Positions 37,352 to 46,367 are shown, counted from the first letter of the stretch. The stretch: 64,000 bases of DNA from Sunxiuqinia indica (GCF_009847015.1 NZ_WVEM01000001.1:372001-436000), one strand, 5' to 3'. A program made the numbers and translations. The notes: generated by a model from the letters alone, not told the origin.

Positions 37352-38014
37352 ATGGGAAAAAAATTAGGTTTAGTACATACTTCAGCAACACTGGTTCCGG
37401 TATTTCAGGAATTAATCGATCAATATCTCAAAGGAAAAGATATTCAAGTGTTCAACATCGTGGATGATAGTTTAATCAAAAACACAATTGAACGTGGCGA
37501 GCTTACTGCTGACACTTCGCGCAGAGTAGTTGATTACGTAGGTTCTGCCGAAGCTGCGGGTGCCGATTATATTTTGGTAACCTGCTCTTCAATCGGACCT
37601 GCAGTTGAAACATCTGCATCGCTTACCAAAGTTCCGGTATTACGAGTTGATCAACCAATGGCAGACCAGGCAGTGCAAATGGGGAGTAAGATTGGAGTTG
37701 TCGCCACACTTTCTACAACGTTGGATCCAACAAGCGACCTGGTGCTGCGAAGAGCCCAAGCTGCGGGAAAGAAAATCGAATTGACTGCGAAACTCTGCGA
37801 AGGAGCATTTGATGCGTTGATGGGAGGAAAACCTGAAGTACATGACGAAATGGTAGCTTCGGCCTTGAAAGAATTGTCAAGTCAGGTCGATGTTATTTTA
37901 TTGGCTCAGGCCTCCATGGCAAGAGTCGTGAGCCAACTTTCAGAAGAAGATAAAAAGGTGCCAATTTTGGCAAGTCCGAAAATAGCCATGGAATATTTAG
38001 CCAAAAATCTGTAA
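37352..38014 (+). CDS. Asp/Glu racemase-superfamily protein with a single candidate catalytic cysteine
   Basis: This 220-residue protein has the Asp/Glu/hydantoin racemase fold. The first half contains the canonical cysteine loop LVTCSSIGPAVE (Cys78). At the position of the second catalytic cysteine the sequence reads VILLAQASMARV, with Gln186-Ala187 and no Cys. Two-base racemisation is therefore unlikely, and an isomerase, decarboxylase or lyase activity, as in other one-cysteine members of the superfamily, is more plausible. It sits between the DUF1537 kinase (43-base gap) and the BASS transporter (3-base gap), so it probably acts on the same sugar-acid substrate. Confidence 0.82.
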   Translation: MGKKLGLVHTSATLVPVFQELIDQYLKGKDIQVFNIVDDSLIKNTIERGELTADTSRRVVDYVGSAEAAGADYILVTCSSIGPAVETSASLTKVPVLRVDQPMADQAVQMGSKIGVVATLSTTLDPTSDLVLRRAQAAGKKIELTAKLCEGAFDALMGGKPEVHDEMVASALKELSSQVDVILLAQASMARVVSQLSEEDKKVPILASPKIAMEYLAKNL

Positions 38015-38017
38015 CCA

Positions 38018-39298
38018 ATGCAAAAACTGCAAAGGTATACTCTTTGGTTGGGGGTGCTTGCAGCGCTTTTATTGGTTGTCTCGTTGAGCGCAGGATATGG
38101 GAACTTGATTTCTCCATTGACCGTAATCGCGGCTGTTAGCATTACAATTGGCCTTGGTTCTATTCCGCTTTTAAAAAGTTATCAATATACAGCCTGGATC
38201 ATGCTTGCCTTTGTTTGTGGCATGATTTATCCTTCGGCCTTTTTGCAGTGGGGTAGCTTCGATTTAAGAAACAAATGGCTAATCCTGATCGTGGTTCAAC
38301 TGGTCATGTTCGGAATGGGAACTCAAATGAGCCTTAAAGATTTTGCAGGACTGCGCACAATGGGGCGAGGTGTGTTGGTCGGAATCATTTGTCAGTTTTC
38401 AATTATGCCCTTGACGGGCTATATTCTAACACGCATTTTTGATTTTGACCCGGAAATAGCGGCAGGAATTATTTTAATCGGGTCGTGTTCCAGTGGCTTG
38501 GCTTCTAATGTAATGGTTTACATCGCTAAAGCGAATCTTGCTTTGTCGGTAACACTAACCACTTTGGCAACTCTTGTTGCTCCAATAATGACTCCGTTTT
38601 TGATGAAAATGCTAGCCAGTACCTACGTGCAAATCAATTTCTTGGAAATGTGCATGCAGATCATAAAAATAGTGATTGTACCGGTTGGCGCCGCATTGCT
38701 GTTTGATGCCTATAAAAACTATTCGTCTTCAATCCGCAGGAAAATAAACTGGGCTTTTTACATTTCTATTGGATGGCTATTGGCTTGCTACATCTTTCTT
38801 TGGGACTTTCTGGCTAGCTTGCTATCCAACGATTCTTTGTTGGTACTCGAGTTGATGAACTTCTTGTTAGGGGCTGTCGTTGTTGGCAAATTGTATTTTC
38901 ACTTGACTGAAATACTTCCCCGGGTACAGGGGTTTATGCCAAAAATATCAATGTTCGGCATTGTGTACTTCACAACAGTTACAACAGCTGCCAGCCGCGA
39001 AAATATTCTTACGGTCGGAATCTTTATTTTAATGGCTTCGATCATTCACAATTCACTGGGATATACATTTGGTTATTCGATCAGTCGTTTGTTAGGACTC
39101 GATAAAGATTCGTGCCGCACGGTGGCGTTGGAAGTTGGTCTCCAAAATGGAGGAATGGCTTCCGGATTAGCCGGTGTTATGGGAAAATTGGCTACAATTG
39201 GTTTAGCATCAGCTGTCTTTAGTCCCTGGATGAATATTTCAGGTTCGATACTGGCCAATTACTGGAAACGAAAAAAGATTTCAGAAACAATCCAATAA
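38018..39298 (+). CDS. bile acid:sodium symporter (BASS) family transporter
   Basis: This 426-residue membrane protein has about ten helices of the BASS/SBF fold. The family segments IILIGSCSSGLASNVMVYIAKANLALSVT (near 150, shown only in part: SCSSGLASNVMVYIAK) and LEVGLQNGGMASGLAG (near 370) form the crossover sodium and substrate site. BASS proteins import organic anions with sodium, including bile acids, pyruvate, pantoate and sulfonates. As the last gene of the RuBisCO-like/kinase/racemase-fold operon, it most likely imports the sugar acid that those enzymes degrade. Confidence 0.85.
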   Translation: MQKLQRYTLWLGVLAALLLVVSLSAGYGNLISPLTVIAAVSITIGLGSIPLLKSYQYTAWIMLAFVCGMIYPSAFLQWGSFDLRNKWLILIVVQLVMFGMGTQMSLKDFAGLRTMGRGVLVGIICQFSIMPLTGYILTRIFDFDPEIAAGIILIGSCSSGLASNVMVYIAKANLALSVTLTTLATLVAPIMTPFLMKMLASTYVQINFLEMCMQIIKIVIVPVGAALLFDAYKNYSSSIRRKINWAFYISIGWLLACYIFLWDFLASLLSNDSLLVLELMNFLLGAVVVGKLYFHLTEILPRVQGFMPKISMFGIVYFTTVTTAASRENILTVGIFILMASIIHNSLGYTFGYSISRLLGLDKDSCRTVALEVGLQNGGMASGLAGVMGKLATIGLASAVFSPWMNISGSILANYWKRKKISETIQ

Positions 39299-39354
39299 CT
39301 CCCTATTTATCTTCCATTCACTCTAAGGGTGGGGCTTAGGTGAAACTTATTTCC

Positions 39355-39362
39355 TACTTTTG
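39355..39362 (+). promoter_or_regulatory. -7 element TACTTTTG before hrpB
   Basis: TACTTTTG matches TAnnTTTG and lies 46 bases before the ATG at 39409. The open frame begins upstream of it, at a GTG at 39340, so the promoter supports the later start. Confidence 0.5.
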
Positions 39363-39408
39363 CGCTCCTAAGAATTGCCTATTAAAGGGTGTTCTGAAAA
39401 GCTTTTTA

Positions 39409-41892
39409 ATGTTGAATATAGATTTTGAAACTATTGATTTGCCGGTTGTTTCCATCCTTGAGGATATTAAAAAGCAACTGGTTCTTCAAAACACACTTAT
39501 AATACAGGCGCCTCCGGGAGCCGGAAAAAGTACCTTGGTTCCTCTGGCATTGCTGGATGAAAGTAGCACCGGGAAGATTATTGTGCTGGAACCACGGCGA
39601 TTGGCAGCACGTTCTATTGCTGAACGAATGGCTTCGTTGCTTGGCGAAAAAGTAGGAGAGACGGTTGGCTATCGTATCCGCTTCGAAAACAGGGTGAGCG
39701 AAAAGACACGGATTGAAGTGGTCACCGAAGGAATTCTGACGCGAATGCTGCACTCCGACAATTCGCTGGAGGGAATATCCACAGTCATTTTTGATGAATT
39801 TCACGAGCGTAGCATTCATGCCGATGTGGCCTTGGCTTTATGTCGCGAAGCCCAGCAAATTCTCCGTCCTGATTTACGCATTTTGGTGATGTCGGCTACC
39901 TTAAATTTGCCTCAGCTGGTTGACTTATTGCAGGCTCCTTCTGTTACATGCAGTGGGCGCCAGTATCCGGTAGATATTCAATATACGGGAGGAAATGATG
40001 TTCGCATGCTTCCCGATTTAACCGCTCAAACCGTATTACGGGCGATAAAGGAAACAAAGGGCGACATCCTTGCTTTTCTTCCGGGTGAAGGCGAAATTCG
40101 AAAATGTGAGGGTTTGCTGAAGAAGGAAAACTTACCTGTTGAGATTCACCCGCTGTTTGGGATGCTTCCTAAAAACAAGCAATTAGCAGCCATCTTACCA
40201 AATCCTAAAGGCAAACGAAAAATCATTTTGGCCACTTCAATTGCCGAAACCAGCTTAACGATTGAAGGAGTGCAGGTGGTGATTGATTGTGGCTATGCGC
40301 GCACCTCCCGGTTCGATCCGGGCAATGGACTATCGCGTTTGGAAACAGTGCAGATATCAATCGACTCGGCTGATCAGCGAGCCGGTCGCGCCGGACGTTT
40401 GGGGCCCGGAACCTGCTTTCGGATGTGGACCCGGGCAACGCAGGATCAATTGGCCGAGCATCGCGTACCAGAAATTATGGAGGCCGATCTTGCCGATCTG
40501 GTGCTGGATTTAGCGCAGTGGGGAATTACTGATCCAAGTCAACTCTCCTGGCTCACGCCACCCCCAAAGGGTGCTTATTCGCAGGCTACAGAACTCTTAC
40601 ATCAATTGGAAGCGCTGGACTGTGGCCGGATTACGGAACATGGGAAAGCCATGCATCGGTTGCCCTGCCACCCGCGCATTGCACACATGCTTTTGATGGC
40701 AAAGCAACATGGCAATTTGCAACTGGCTACCGACCTGGCAGCCATGCTTGAAGAGCGTGACCCACTCGGACGTGAGGCCGGTATCGATATAAATCTTCGG
40801 ATTGAAGCCTTGCGAAAGCAGCGTGCTGAAAACCGGATGAGTAAAAAAATGAGTCGCATCGATAAAGTTGCCGAGTCGTACCGCCGACTGGTCGGCTGCA
40901 ACGAAAGCAATGAAGTTATTGACCCATACGAAACAGGGCTGTTATTGGTATTTGCTTACCCCGAGCGCATTGGACATGCCCGTGTTGGTAACAACGCCCA
41001 ATTTCAGTTGTCAAATGGTAGTTTGGTCATGGCAGGGCATCAGGATGATTTGGCACATGAAGCCTGGTTAGCAGTTGCTCACCTAAATGCACGCGAAGGA
41101 ATGGGAAAGATTTTTTTAGCTTCGCCTTTAAACCCGCGAGATTTGGCCCCTTTGGTAAAAGAACGAGACCTGATTACCTGGGACACCCGAAATGGCGGGC
41201 TAAATGCAGTGCGTGAATTGCGTGTTGGCTCCATTGTTTTACAATCGAAACCACTACCTAACCCCGATCAAAGTCATTTGCAGCAAGCTATTGTTGATGC
41301 TGTTCAAAAAGAAGGCGAGCACTTGCTTGACTTTAACAAACAGGTTGAGCAGTGGCAAAACAGGGTGCTGAGTATGCGAAAATGGCACCCGACGGGAAAT
41401 TGGCCTGATGTTTCAACAGGCAATCTATTGATGACCAATAACGAGTGGCTCGTTCCTTATTTGCAGGGCGTTCGAAAGCCTGCCGATCTGAAAAAAATCG
41501 ACTTAAAGTCAGCTCTTCATTATCATTTGAGTGCGGAGCAACAAACTCAACTAAACCGTTTCGCTCCCGAAAAGATCGATGTGCCCAGCGGTTCCTCAAT
41601 CCGTTTGGAGTATCAACCCAACGGTGCTCCTCCCGTGTTGGCTGTTCGTTTACAAGAAGTTTTTGGAATGACTGATACGCCAACTGTAGATGATGGACAA
41701 GTGAATGTGCTGATGCATTTACTGTCGCCGGGTTTTAAGCCGGTACAAATTACTTCTGACCTGCGAAGTTTTTGGGACAATATCTATTTTGAAGTTAAAA
41801 AAGAACTGAAGCGTCGTTACCCGAAACACGCCTGGCCCGATGATCCCTGGGCTGAGAAAGCAGTTCGTGGAGTAAACAGAAAAAAGAAATAG
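39409..41892 (+). CDS. hrpB: ATP-dependent RNA helicase HrpB
   Basis: The 827-residue protein (from the ATG at 39409) is a DEAH/DEFH-box helicase of the HrpB type. Motif I is APPGAGKSTLVPL, motif II FDEFHERS, motif III MSATL, and motif VI QRAGRAGR. The HA2/ratchet domain and the HrpB C-terminal domain follow (about 450-827). HrpB is common in bacteria, but its RNA target is not well defined. The gene starts a transcript that probably also includes the DUF2293 and YchJ-like genes immediately downstream. Confidence 0.92.
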   Translation: MLNIDFETIDLPVVSILEDIKKQLVLQNTLIIQAPPGAGKSTLVPLALLDESSTGKIIVLEPRRLAARSIAERMASLLGEKVGETVGYRIRFENRVSEKTRIEVVTEGILTRMLHSDNSLEGISTVIFDEFHERSIHADVALALCREAQQILRPDLRILVMSATLNLPQLVDLLQAPSVTCSGRQYPVDIQYTGGNDVRMLPDLTAQTVLRAIKETKGDILAFLPGEGEIRKCEGLLKKENLPVEIHPLFGMLPKNKQLAAILPNPKGKRKIILATSIAETSLTIEGVQVVIDCGYARTSRFDPGNGLSRLETVQISIDSADQRAGRAGRLGPGTCFRMWTRATQDQLAEHRVPEIMEADLADLVLDLAQWGITDPSQLSWLTPPPKGAYSQATELLHQLEALDCGRITEHGKAMHRLPCHPRIAHMLLMAKQHGNLQLATDLAAMLEERDPLGREAGIDINLRIEALRKQRAENRMSKKMSRIDKVAESYRRLVGCNESNEVIDPYETGLLLVFAYPERIGHARVGNNAQFQLSNGSLVMAGHQDDLAHEAWLAVAHLNAREGMGKIFLASPLNPRDLAPLVKERDLITWDTRNGGLNAVRELRVGSIVLQSKPLPNPDQSHLQQAIVDAVQKEGEHLLDFNKQVEQWQNRVLSMRKWHPTGNWPDVSTGNLLMTNNEWLVPYLQGVRKPADLKKIDLKSALHYHLSAEQQTQLNRFAPEKIDVPSGSSIRLEYQPNGAPPVLAVRLQEVFGMTDTPTVDDGQVNVLMHLLSPGFKPVQITSDLRSFWDNIYFEVKKELKRRYPKHAWPDDPWAEKAVRGVNRKKK

Positions 41893-41896
41893 CAGA

Positions 41897-42577
41897 ATGA
41901 GTAACCAAAATATATTAATTGTGAGCCCGGGAAAAAACGGACAAGTGACCGGCGAGTATGGTGAGCCTCTTACGCCACCTAAAGACTGGGAATTCCTGCC
42001 GGCTGGAGATGCTGGAATTACTCGTAAAGTAACGGCACAAGGGAAGTACTGGCGGGTTCAGGTAAAGAAAGGCCGACGAACAATGTCGAAAGGAGTATGG
42101 GCGCCGGCAGCTACAATTGCAAATGCAAAGGAAACGGTTACTGCCGTTCGACAAACAGATAGTTATCAGAAGAAGAGGAAGTCGGAAATTATTCGCCGGG
42201 AGAAAAAGCAAGTGGTTTACCAGGGTGAGTTTTTTGAAGCCGTGGTTCGCTATCTCAATTTTCATTCAACTTACCGGGAAGTAGAGCAAAAAATGGCTCA
42301 GGCTATTACTAATCATGCCACTCCGGTTGGCAGTGGCACTGTTGCCCGCACGCAGCGCATTCCGGTTGAAGAGCGTGCTGCCCGCGCTGTTATTGCATGG
42401 ATGCGCCATCAAACGACAGCTTACGACAATATGAAAATTGCCCGTATAAAAGGGGAGCGGCGTGCAGTACGACGAGAGCTTGCTCAGCGGTCAGTTCAGT
42501 TGCTTAACAGTTATCGGAAAGGGCAGATCATCTCAATAGATTGTCCGCTATGGAACGCCATTCATCGAAACAAATAA
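41897..42577 (+). CDS. DUF2293 domain-containing protein
   Basis: The 226-residue basic protein starts 4 bases after hrpB. Its C-terminal half matches DUF2293 (ATPVGSGTVARTQRIPVEER, then AVIAWMRHQTTAYDNMKI, and an Arg-rich end including GERRAVRRELAQRS). The N-terminal half is Lys/Arg-rich and may bind nucleic acid. The function is unknown. Adjacency to an RNA helicase, and the high positive charge, suggest an RNA- or ribosome-related role, which is inference only. Confidence 0.75.
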   Translation: MSNQNILIVSPGKNGQVTGEYGEPLTPPKDWEFLPAGDAGITRKVTAQGKYWRVQVKKGRRTMSKGVWAPAATIANAKETVTAVRQTDSYQKKRKSEIIRREKKQVVYQGEFFEAVVRYLNFHSTYREVEQKMAQAITNHATPVGSGTVARTQRIPVEERAARAVIAWMRHQTTAYDNMKIARIKGERRAVRRELAQRSVQLLNSYRKGQIISIDCPLWNAIHRNK

Positions 42578-42596
42578 ACAAGCAAAACCAAGCAAT

Positions 42597-42992
42597 ATGA
42601 ATCGTTTATGCCCTTGTGGATCGAAGAAAGAAACCAGCACATGTTGTGAAGCCATTCTTTCAGGTAGGCGACAAGCTGCAACGGCAATCGAGCTGATGCG
42701 TTCGCGATATGTGGCGTTTACGAAAGCGGATGGTGCTTACCTGATGAGTAGTCATCATAGCCAGACACGCCCCGTAAAAGAGCGCATTGCTATCGAGAAG
42801 TGGGCTCGGTCAGTAAACTGGGTGAGCCTAACGATCCTGTCGGCCGAAGCCGGCGAAGCCACAGACGAGACCGGGAAAGTTGAGTTTCGTGCCCTTTACC
42901 TTGAAAATGGGAAACTGGAACAAATACACGAAAATTCACTTTTCAAGCGAGAAAGAGGGAAATGGGTTTATCACTCGGGCATTCATTTTTAA
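42597..42992 (+). CDS. YchJ-family protein with SEC-C metal-binding motif
   Basis: The 131-residue protein begins with a SEC-C zinc motif (CPCGSKKETSTCC) followed by the YchJ/UPF0225 NTF2-like domain (LMRSRYVAFTKADGAYLM, later KRERGKWVYHSGIHF). The family is widespread and uncharacterised. It follows the DUF2293 gene by 19 bases and is probably the last gene of the hrpB transcript. Confidence 0.88.
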   Translation: MNRLCPCGSKKETSTCCEAILSGRRQAATAIELMRSRYVAFTKADGAYLMSSHHSQTRPVKERIAIEKWARSVNWVSLTILSAEAGEATDETGKVEFRALYLENGKLEQIHENSLFKRERGKWVYHSGIHF

Positions 42993-43327
42993 GAATTGCT
43001 GAAATTTGGTAGCCGGACTAGCAGCGCATACTCACACGTTGGCACATGATTGTATTTCGTATTCTTCTCCTCATGTATCTACATAACAATTCGCAGGCTG
43101 TTGTTTAGGCAGTAAATACCAAATGATCAACGAATTGATAACCGCACATTTTCGGCACAAATTACATGAATCCGTAATTTCTATAAAACTTGTTTTTCAA
43201 TGTTTCGGTGAGTTTTCGTACGATTCTCCCTATCAATTTTTTATCCGTCGAAATTATTTCGATCCTTCTTCGTTTAATTCGTGTGTTGCTAAGTTTTTTA
43301 TATTTTTGGGTTCCTAAAAATTTTACT
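42993..43327. other. 335-base intergenic region before the PafA-like gene
   Basis: No coding gene is evident. The only functional element I can support is the promoter at 43278-43308. The rest is A/T-rich with no clear terminator for the hrpB transcript. Confidence 0.5.
43278..43308 (+). promoter_or_regulatory. promoter of the PafA-like gene
   Basis: TTCG (43278-43281), close to the TTTG -33 consensus, is followed after 19 bases by TATTTTTG (43301-43308), a match to the -7 consensus. The implied transcript begins about 10-15 bases before the ATG at 43328. Confidence 0.55.
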
Positions 43328-44968
43328 ATGCTGAATCGATTGCAGACGCTTTTCATACTGGTTTTTATACTGAGTTCATTTCCAGTTTTTTCGCAACAAA
43401 TTCCTGTTAATCAATCCGACCAGACTCGATTGGTTGTGGTCATTAATGTGGAGCAAATGCGTACCGATTACATCAGTCGGTTTTGGAATCAGTTTCAGCA
43501 AGGCGGATTTCGCAGGTTGATGAACGAAGGAACGGTTTGTAGTAATACATCGATGGACCTGCACATCAAAAAGAACATTACCGGGGTGCCAACACTTTTT
43601 ACCGGCGTTTACCCGGCTCGCCATGGAATTGTAAACGATAGCTGGTACGACCGCTTGCGCGAAAAGGAAGTGAGTGCCCTTGAAGATAACTATTACATTA
43701 CCGTAGGAAGTGACTCGGAAGAAGGTCAGATTTCGTCGGCTAACCTGTTAATGCCAACCATTGGAGATGTACTCAAACTCAATTCGCAAAATGAAGCTAA
43801 GGTGTTTTCGGTTGCGCTTAATGCCAGCAGCGCTGTTCTTTCAGCCGGCCATGCTGCCGACGGTGCTTACTGGATGGATGAGTTAACCGGCCACATGATC
43901 AGTACGTCTTATTTTGTTGATCAATTTCCGGACTGGGCACGTACATTCAATGATAAGCGATTTGCCGACCTCTATCTGGATCGCGATTGGACAACTTTGC
44001 TTCCGGCAACGAGCTACACCGAAAGCCTGGAAGATGATTACATTCTGGAGCCCGGGTATTATCAAAAGTGGAACACGTTCCCGTATAACCTCAAGAAATT
44101 AAAAGATCGTGCAGGGAGTTATAAGGTGTTGAAGACAACACCATTCGGAAATACCATGGTGAAAGATTTTGCCTTAGCATTGATTGAAGCAGAACGACTG
44201 GGGCAAGACTATGTTCCGGATTTGCTGGCTCTTAATTTTTCATCGATGGACTATGAACAGGGTTCGTTTAGCCCTAACTCCGTTGAAATAGAAGACTTGT
44301 ACTTACGCTTGGATCGAAACCTGGAACACCTGTTAAACTTTCTCGATCAAAAAGTAGGAAGAAACCGATATCTGGTTGTATTGAGTTCGGCGTGTTCAAC
44401 AAATTATCCGGTTGCTTATTTAAAAGAAGAATTTAATATGCCGGTTGGTTTTGTTGCTCCCGAAAGCATGATCGCTCTCTTGAAATCATTTTTAAATATT
44501 AGCTATGGACAGGGCGAATGGGTCGAATTTGTTACCGATCAGCAAATCTACCTGAATCGTGAGCTGATTGAGAAAAACGGACTCGAGCTGGGTGATGTTC
44601 AGCGAAAAGCAGCCTCCTTTATTAACCAGTTCGAAGGAATAAAACTTTCGCTGCCCTCGGTTGATTTTGAGCGGGGTGACTACTTGAAAAGTCAGCTGGC
44701 AACGATTGCCGATTCATATAACTTGAAACGATCGGGCGATGTGCTTTTTATGCTGGAAGATGGTTGGCAGCCAGAATATAAATTCAAACGAACGATTTAT
44801 ACTGACAATGCCCGTGTTCCACTGATTTGGTTTGGTAAAGGAATTCAAAAGCGAACAACCATTAAGCCGGTTGACGGAGTGGATGTTGTGCCAACCCTGC
44901 TAAATCTATTGGGATTCGATATTCCCGACTACTGCATTGGTAAGGTTATACCGGAAGTTTCTCAATAA
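43328..44968 (+). CDS. PafA-like alkaline-phosphatase-fold protein, probably catalytically inactive
   Basis: The 546-residue secreted protein has a signal peptide (residues 1-22, ending FSQ). It aligns by eye with Bacteroidota PafA-type phosphatases and keeps scaffold segments such as VEQMRTDYISRFW, SAGHAADGAYWMD and PNSVEIEDLYLRLD. The metal site is eroded. The first Asp is Glu42, the second-metal Asp-His pair reads Ala355-Cys356, the His four residues after the retained Asp308 is Gly312, and the late His before VPL is Arg496. The phosphate-binding Lys and Arg positions read Asn165 and Ser167. Thr85 occupies the nucleophile position. It may be a pseudoenzyme with a binding or folding role. 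The ATG at 43328 follows the promoter, although the frame is open from 43190. Confidence 0.75.
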   Translation: MLNRLQTLFILVFILSSFPVFSQQIPVNQSDQTRLVVVINVEQMRTDYISRFWNQFQQGGFRRLMNEGTVCSNTSMDLHIKKNITGVPTLFTGVYPARHGIVNDSWYDRLREKEVSALEDNYYITVGSDSEEGQISSANLLMPTIGDVLKLNSQNEAKVFSVALNASSAVLSAGHAADGAYWMDELTGHMISTSYFVDQFPDWARTFNDKRFADLYLDRDWTTLLPATSYTESLEDDYILEPGYYQKWNTFPYNLKKLKDRAGSYKVLKTTPFGNTMVKDFALALIEAERLGQDYVPDLLALNFSSMDYEQGSFSPNSVEIEDLYLRLDRNLEHLLNFLDQKVGRNRYLVVLSSACSTNYPVAYLKEEFNMPVGFVAPESMIALLKSFLNISYGQGEWVEFVTDQQIYLNRELIEKNGLELGDVQRKAASFINQFEGIKLSLPSVDFERGDYLKSQLATIADSYNLKRSGDVLFMLEDGWQPEYKFKRTIYTDNARVPLIWFGKGIQKRTTIKPVDGVDVVPTLLNLLGFDIPDYCIGKVIPEVSQ

Positions 44969-45594
44969 CGGGTCGAAAAATACAGCGCCAAGGTGAACGT
45001 GATGGTTTGCCTTCTTAAATTGTACCACTGATAAGGATCTTCGGTAGTGCGTTCTTCCAACGGCTTCCATTGCCATTGCCATTCGTTGTTTTTGTAGTTG
45101 TGGTAGCCAACCTTAAAAACCAGAAAGCTATTCCATTTGATGCGGTAACGAAATCCGAGTCCATATTCGTATAGAAAACCTTTATCTTGTGTATCGTCAT
45201 TAAATCGGAATCCATAGCCTCCTTCCACATAAGCAAAAGGTGTGTTTGAGCCTTTGCTCAGATAAGCATGGGTGTTGACTACCATTGGCAGCGTGTACAT
45301 TCTTGGACCTTGATACTGAAGAAACCCCAGCCCTGCGCCGGCAGAAAGATGATAATTGATAAACCAATTGACGGTTGATTTTAAGCCAAAGGACGATGGA
45401 CTGTAAGCGTCCGTATCAATTAAGTAGTTGGTCGTTAGCTTGTAGTTAGTCCCGTAAATTCCTTCAATGCTGTAAAAGAAACCTTGGTTTCTCACAAGGT
45501 GTGCTCGTTTAGCCTGTGCTGATTCACTCAGTAACCCAATAAACGTAAACAATAAGGCAAAAAGCAGAAGGTGCTTAATTCGTTTTTCTTTCAT
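44962..45594 (-). CDS. predicted outer-membrane beta-barrel protein
   Basis: The 210-residue protein has a signal peptide (MKEKRIKHLLLFALLFTFIG to about AQA) and then alternating amphipathic strands rich in Tyr, Phe and Gly (for example TPFAYVEGGYGFRFND and FLYEYGLGFRYRIKWN). It ends in an aromatic terminal strand (FTLALYFSTRY), as outer-membrane barrels do. No specific family is recognised. It is convergent with the PafA-like gene and overlaps it by seven bases. Confidence 0.7.
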   Translation of the reverse strand: MKEKRIKHLLLFALLFTFIGLLSESAQAKRAHLVRNQGFFYSIEGIYGTNYKLTTNYLIDTDAYSPSSFGLKSTVNWFINYHLSAGAGLGFLQYQGPRMYTLPMVVNTHAYLSKGSNTPFAYVEGGYGFRFNDDTQDKGFLYEYGLGFRYRIKWNSFLVFKVGYHNYKNNEWQWQWKPLEERTTEDPYQWYNLRRQTITFTLALYFSTRY

Positions 45595-45858
45595 AGTAAC
45601 AGGGTTTCAACTAAATCTATTCCGGATAATCTGGTTGCACGGTGCAAGATATTAAAAGATCGCTTCAAAAGGAATAGGTTTAAGGATTTGCAATTGTTTT
45701 TGTAAATTTGTGTTCCTGATTGATTGCTTGCGTGGTAACAAAAATAGCACAGCGAGCAGCAAGTAAAAACAGGGTGGGGCCTTCTGCAATCCTCCGGATT
45801 ATGTGGAAGTAAAGAAGACAAAACAATCCAGTATCCCGTCCAAAATATCCCAAAAATT

Positions 45859-46269
45859 ATGATTGAACAGAAAGAAATACAATTACCTGAATTTAGAAGA
45901 GGCTTTCACTTGATAACAGACCTGGTTACCCGTGAATTGCCCGATTTACCCGATAAAGGATTGCTACATGTTTTAATCAAGCATACCTCGGCGGGAATTA
46001 CCTTAAATGAAAATGCTGATCCATCAGTCCGGACCGATTTTGAGTCGTTCGTGAATAAACTCATTCCCGAAAATCATCCTGTGTACACCCACACTTACGA
46101 AGGCGCTGATGATATGCCGGCGCACCTGAAATCCTCAATTATTGGTGCTGAACTGACGATTCCGATTACCAACGGCCGGTTGAATCTTGGGACCTGGCAA
46201 GGCATTTACCTGGGTGAATACCGCAACCATGGAGGCTCTCGTAAATTGGTATTGACGGTTTATAGTTAG
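45859..46269 (+). CDS. yjbQ: YjbQ-family protein (UPF0047)
   Basis: The 136-residue protein matches the YjbQ/UPF0047 family, also annotated as secondary thiamine-phosphate synthase. The conserved core is KHTSAGITLNENADPSVRTD, followed by EGADDMPAHLKSSIIGAELT and a C-terminal GTWQGIYLGEYRNHGG. His and Asp residues in these motifs form a putative metal site. Homologues rescue thiamine synthesis mutants weakly, so the annotation is tentative and the physiological role is unclear. Confidence 0.9.
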   Translation: MIEQKEIQLPEFRRGFHLITDLVTRELPDLPDKGLLHVLIKHTSAGITLNENADPSVRTDFESFVNKLIPENHPVYTHTYEGADDMPAHLKSSIIGAELTIPITNGRLNLGTWQGIYLGEYRNHGGSRKLVLTVYS

Positions 46270-46333
46270 CTGGGCTGGTAGGTTAAAATGATCAGTATTT
46301 TTTACCACCACTCCGCCAACAACATTAAGGTTG

Positions 46334-46367
46334 CCACATCTCCTCCTTGAAAAAGACGGAGAGGTGG
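46334..46367. other. hairpin downstream of yjbQ
   Basis: CCAC and TCTCC (46334-46343) pair with GGAGA and GTGG (46358-46367), with one mismatch, around a 14-base loop. A T-run appears only about 15 bases later, so it is a weak terminator candidate for yjbQ. Confidence 0.35.

Noticed and set aside
45591-45821. 76-residue minus-strand reading frame upstream of the outer-membrane barrel gene
   Set aside because: Its composition is odd (Cys and His scattered), there is no domain or promoter, and it lies in the leader of the barrel gene.
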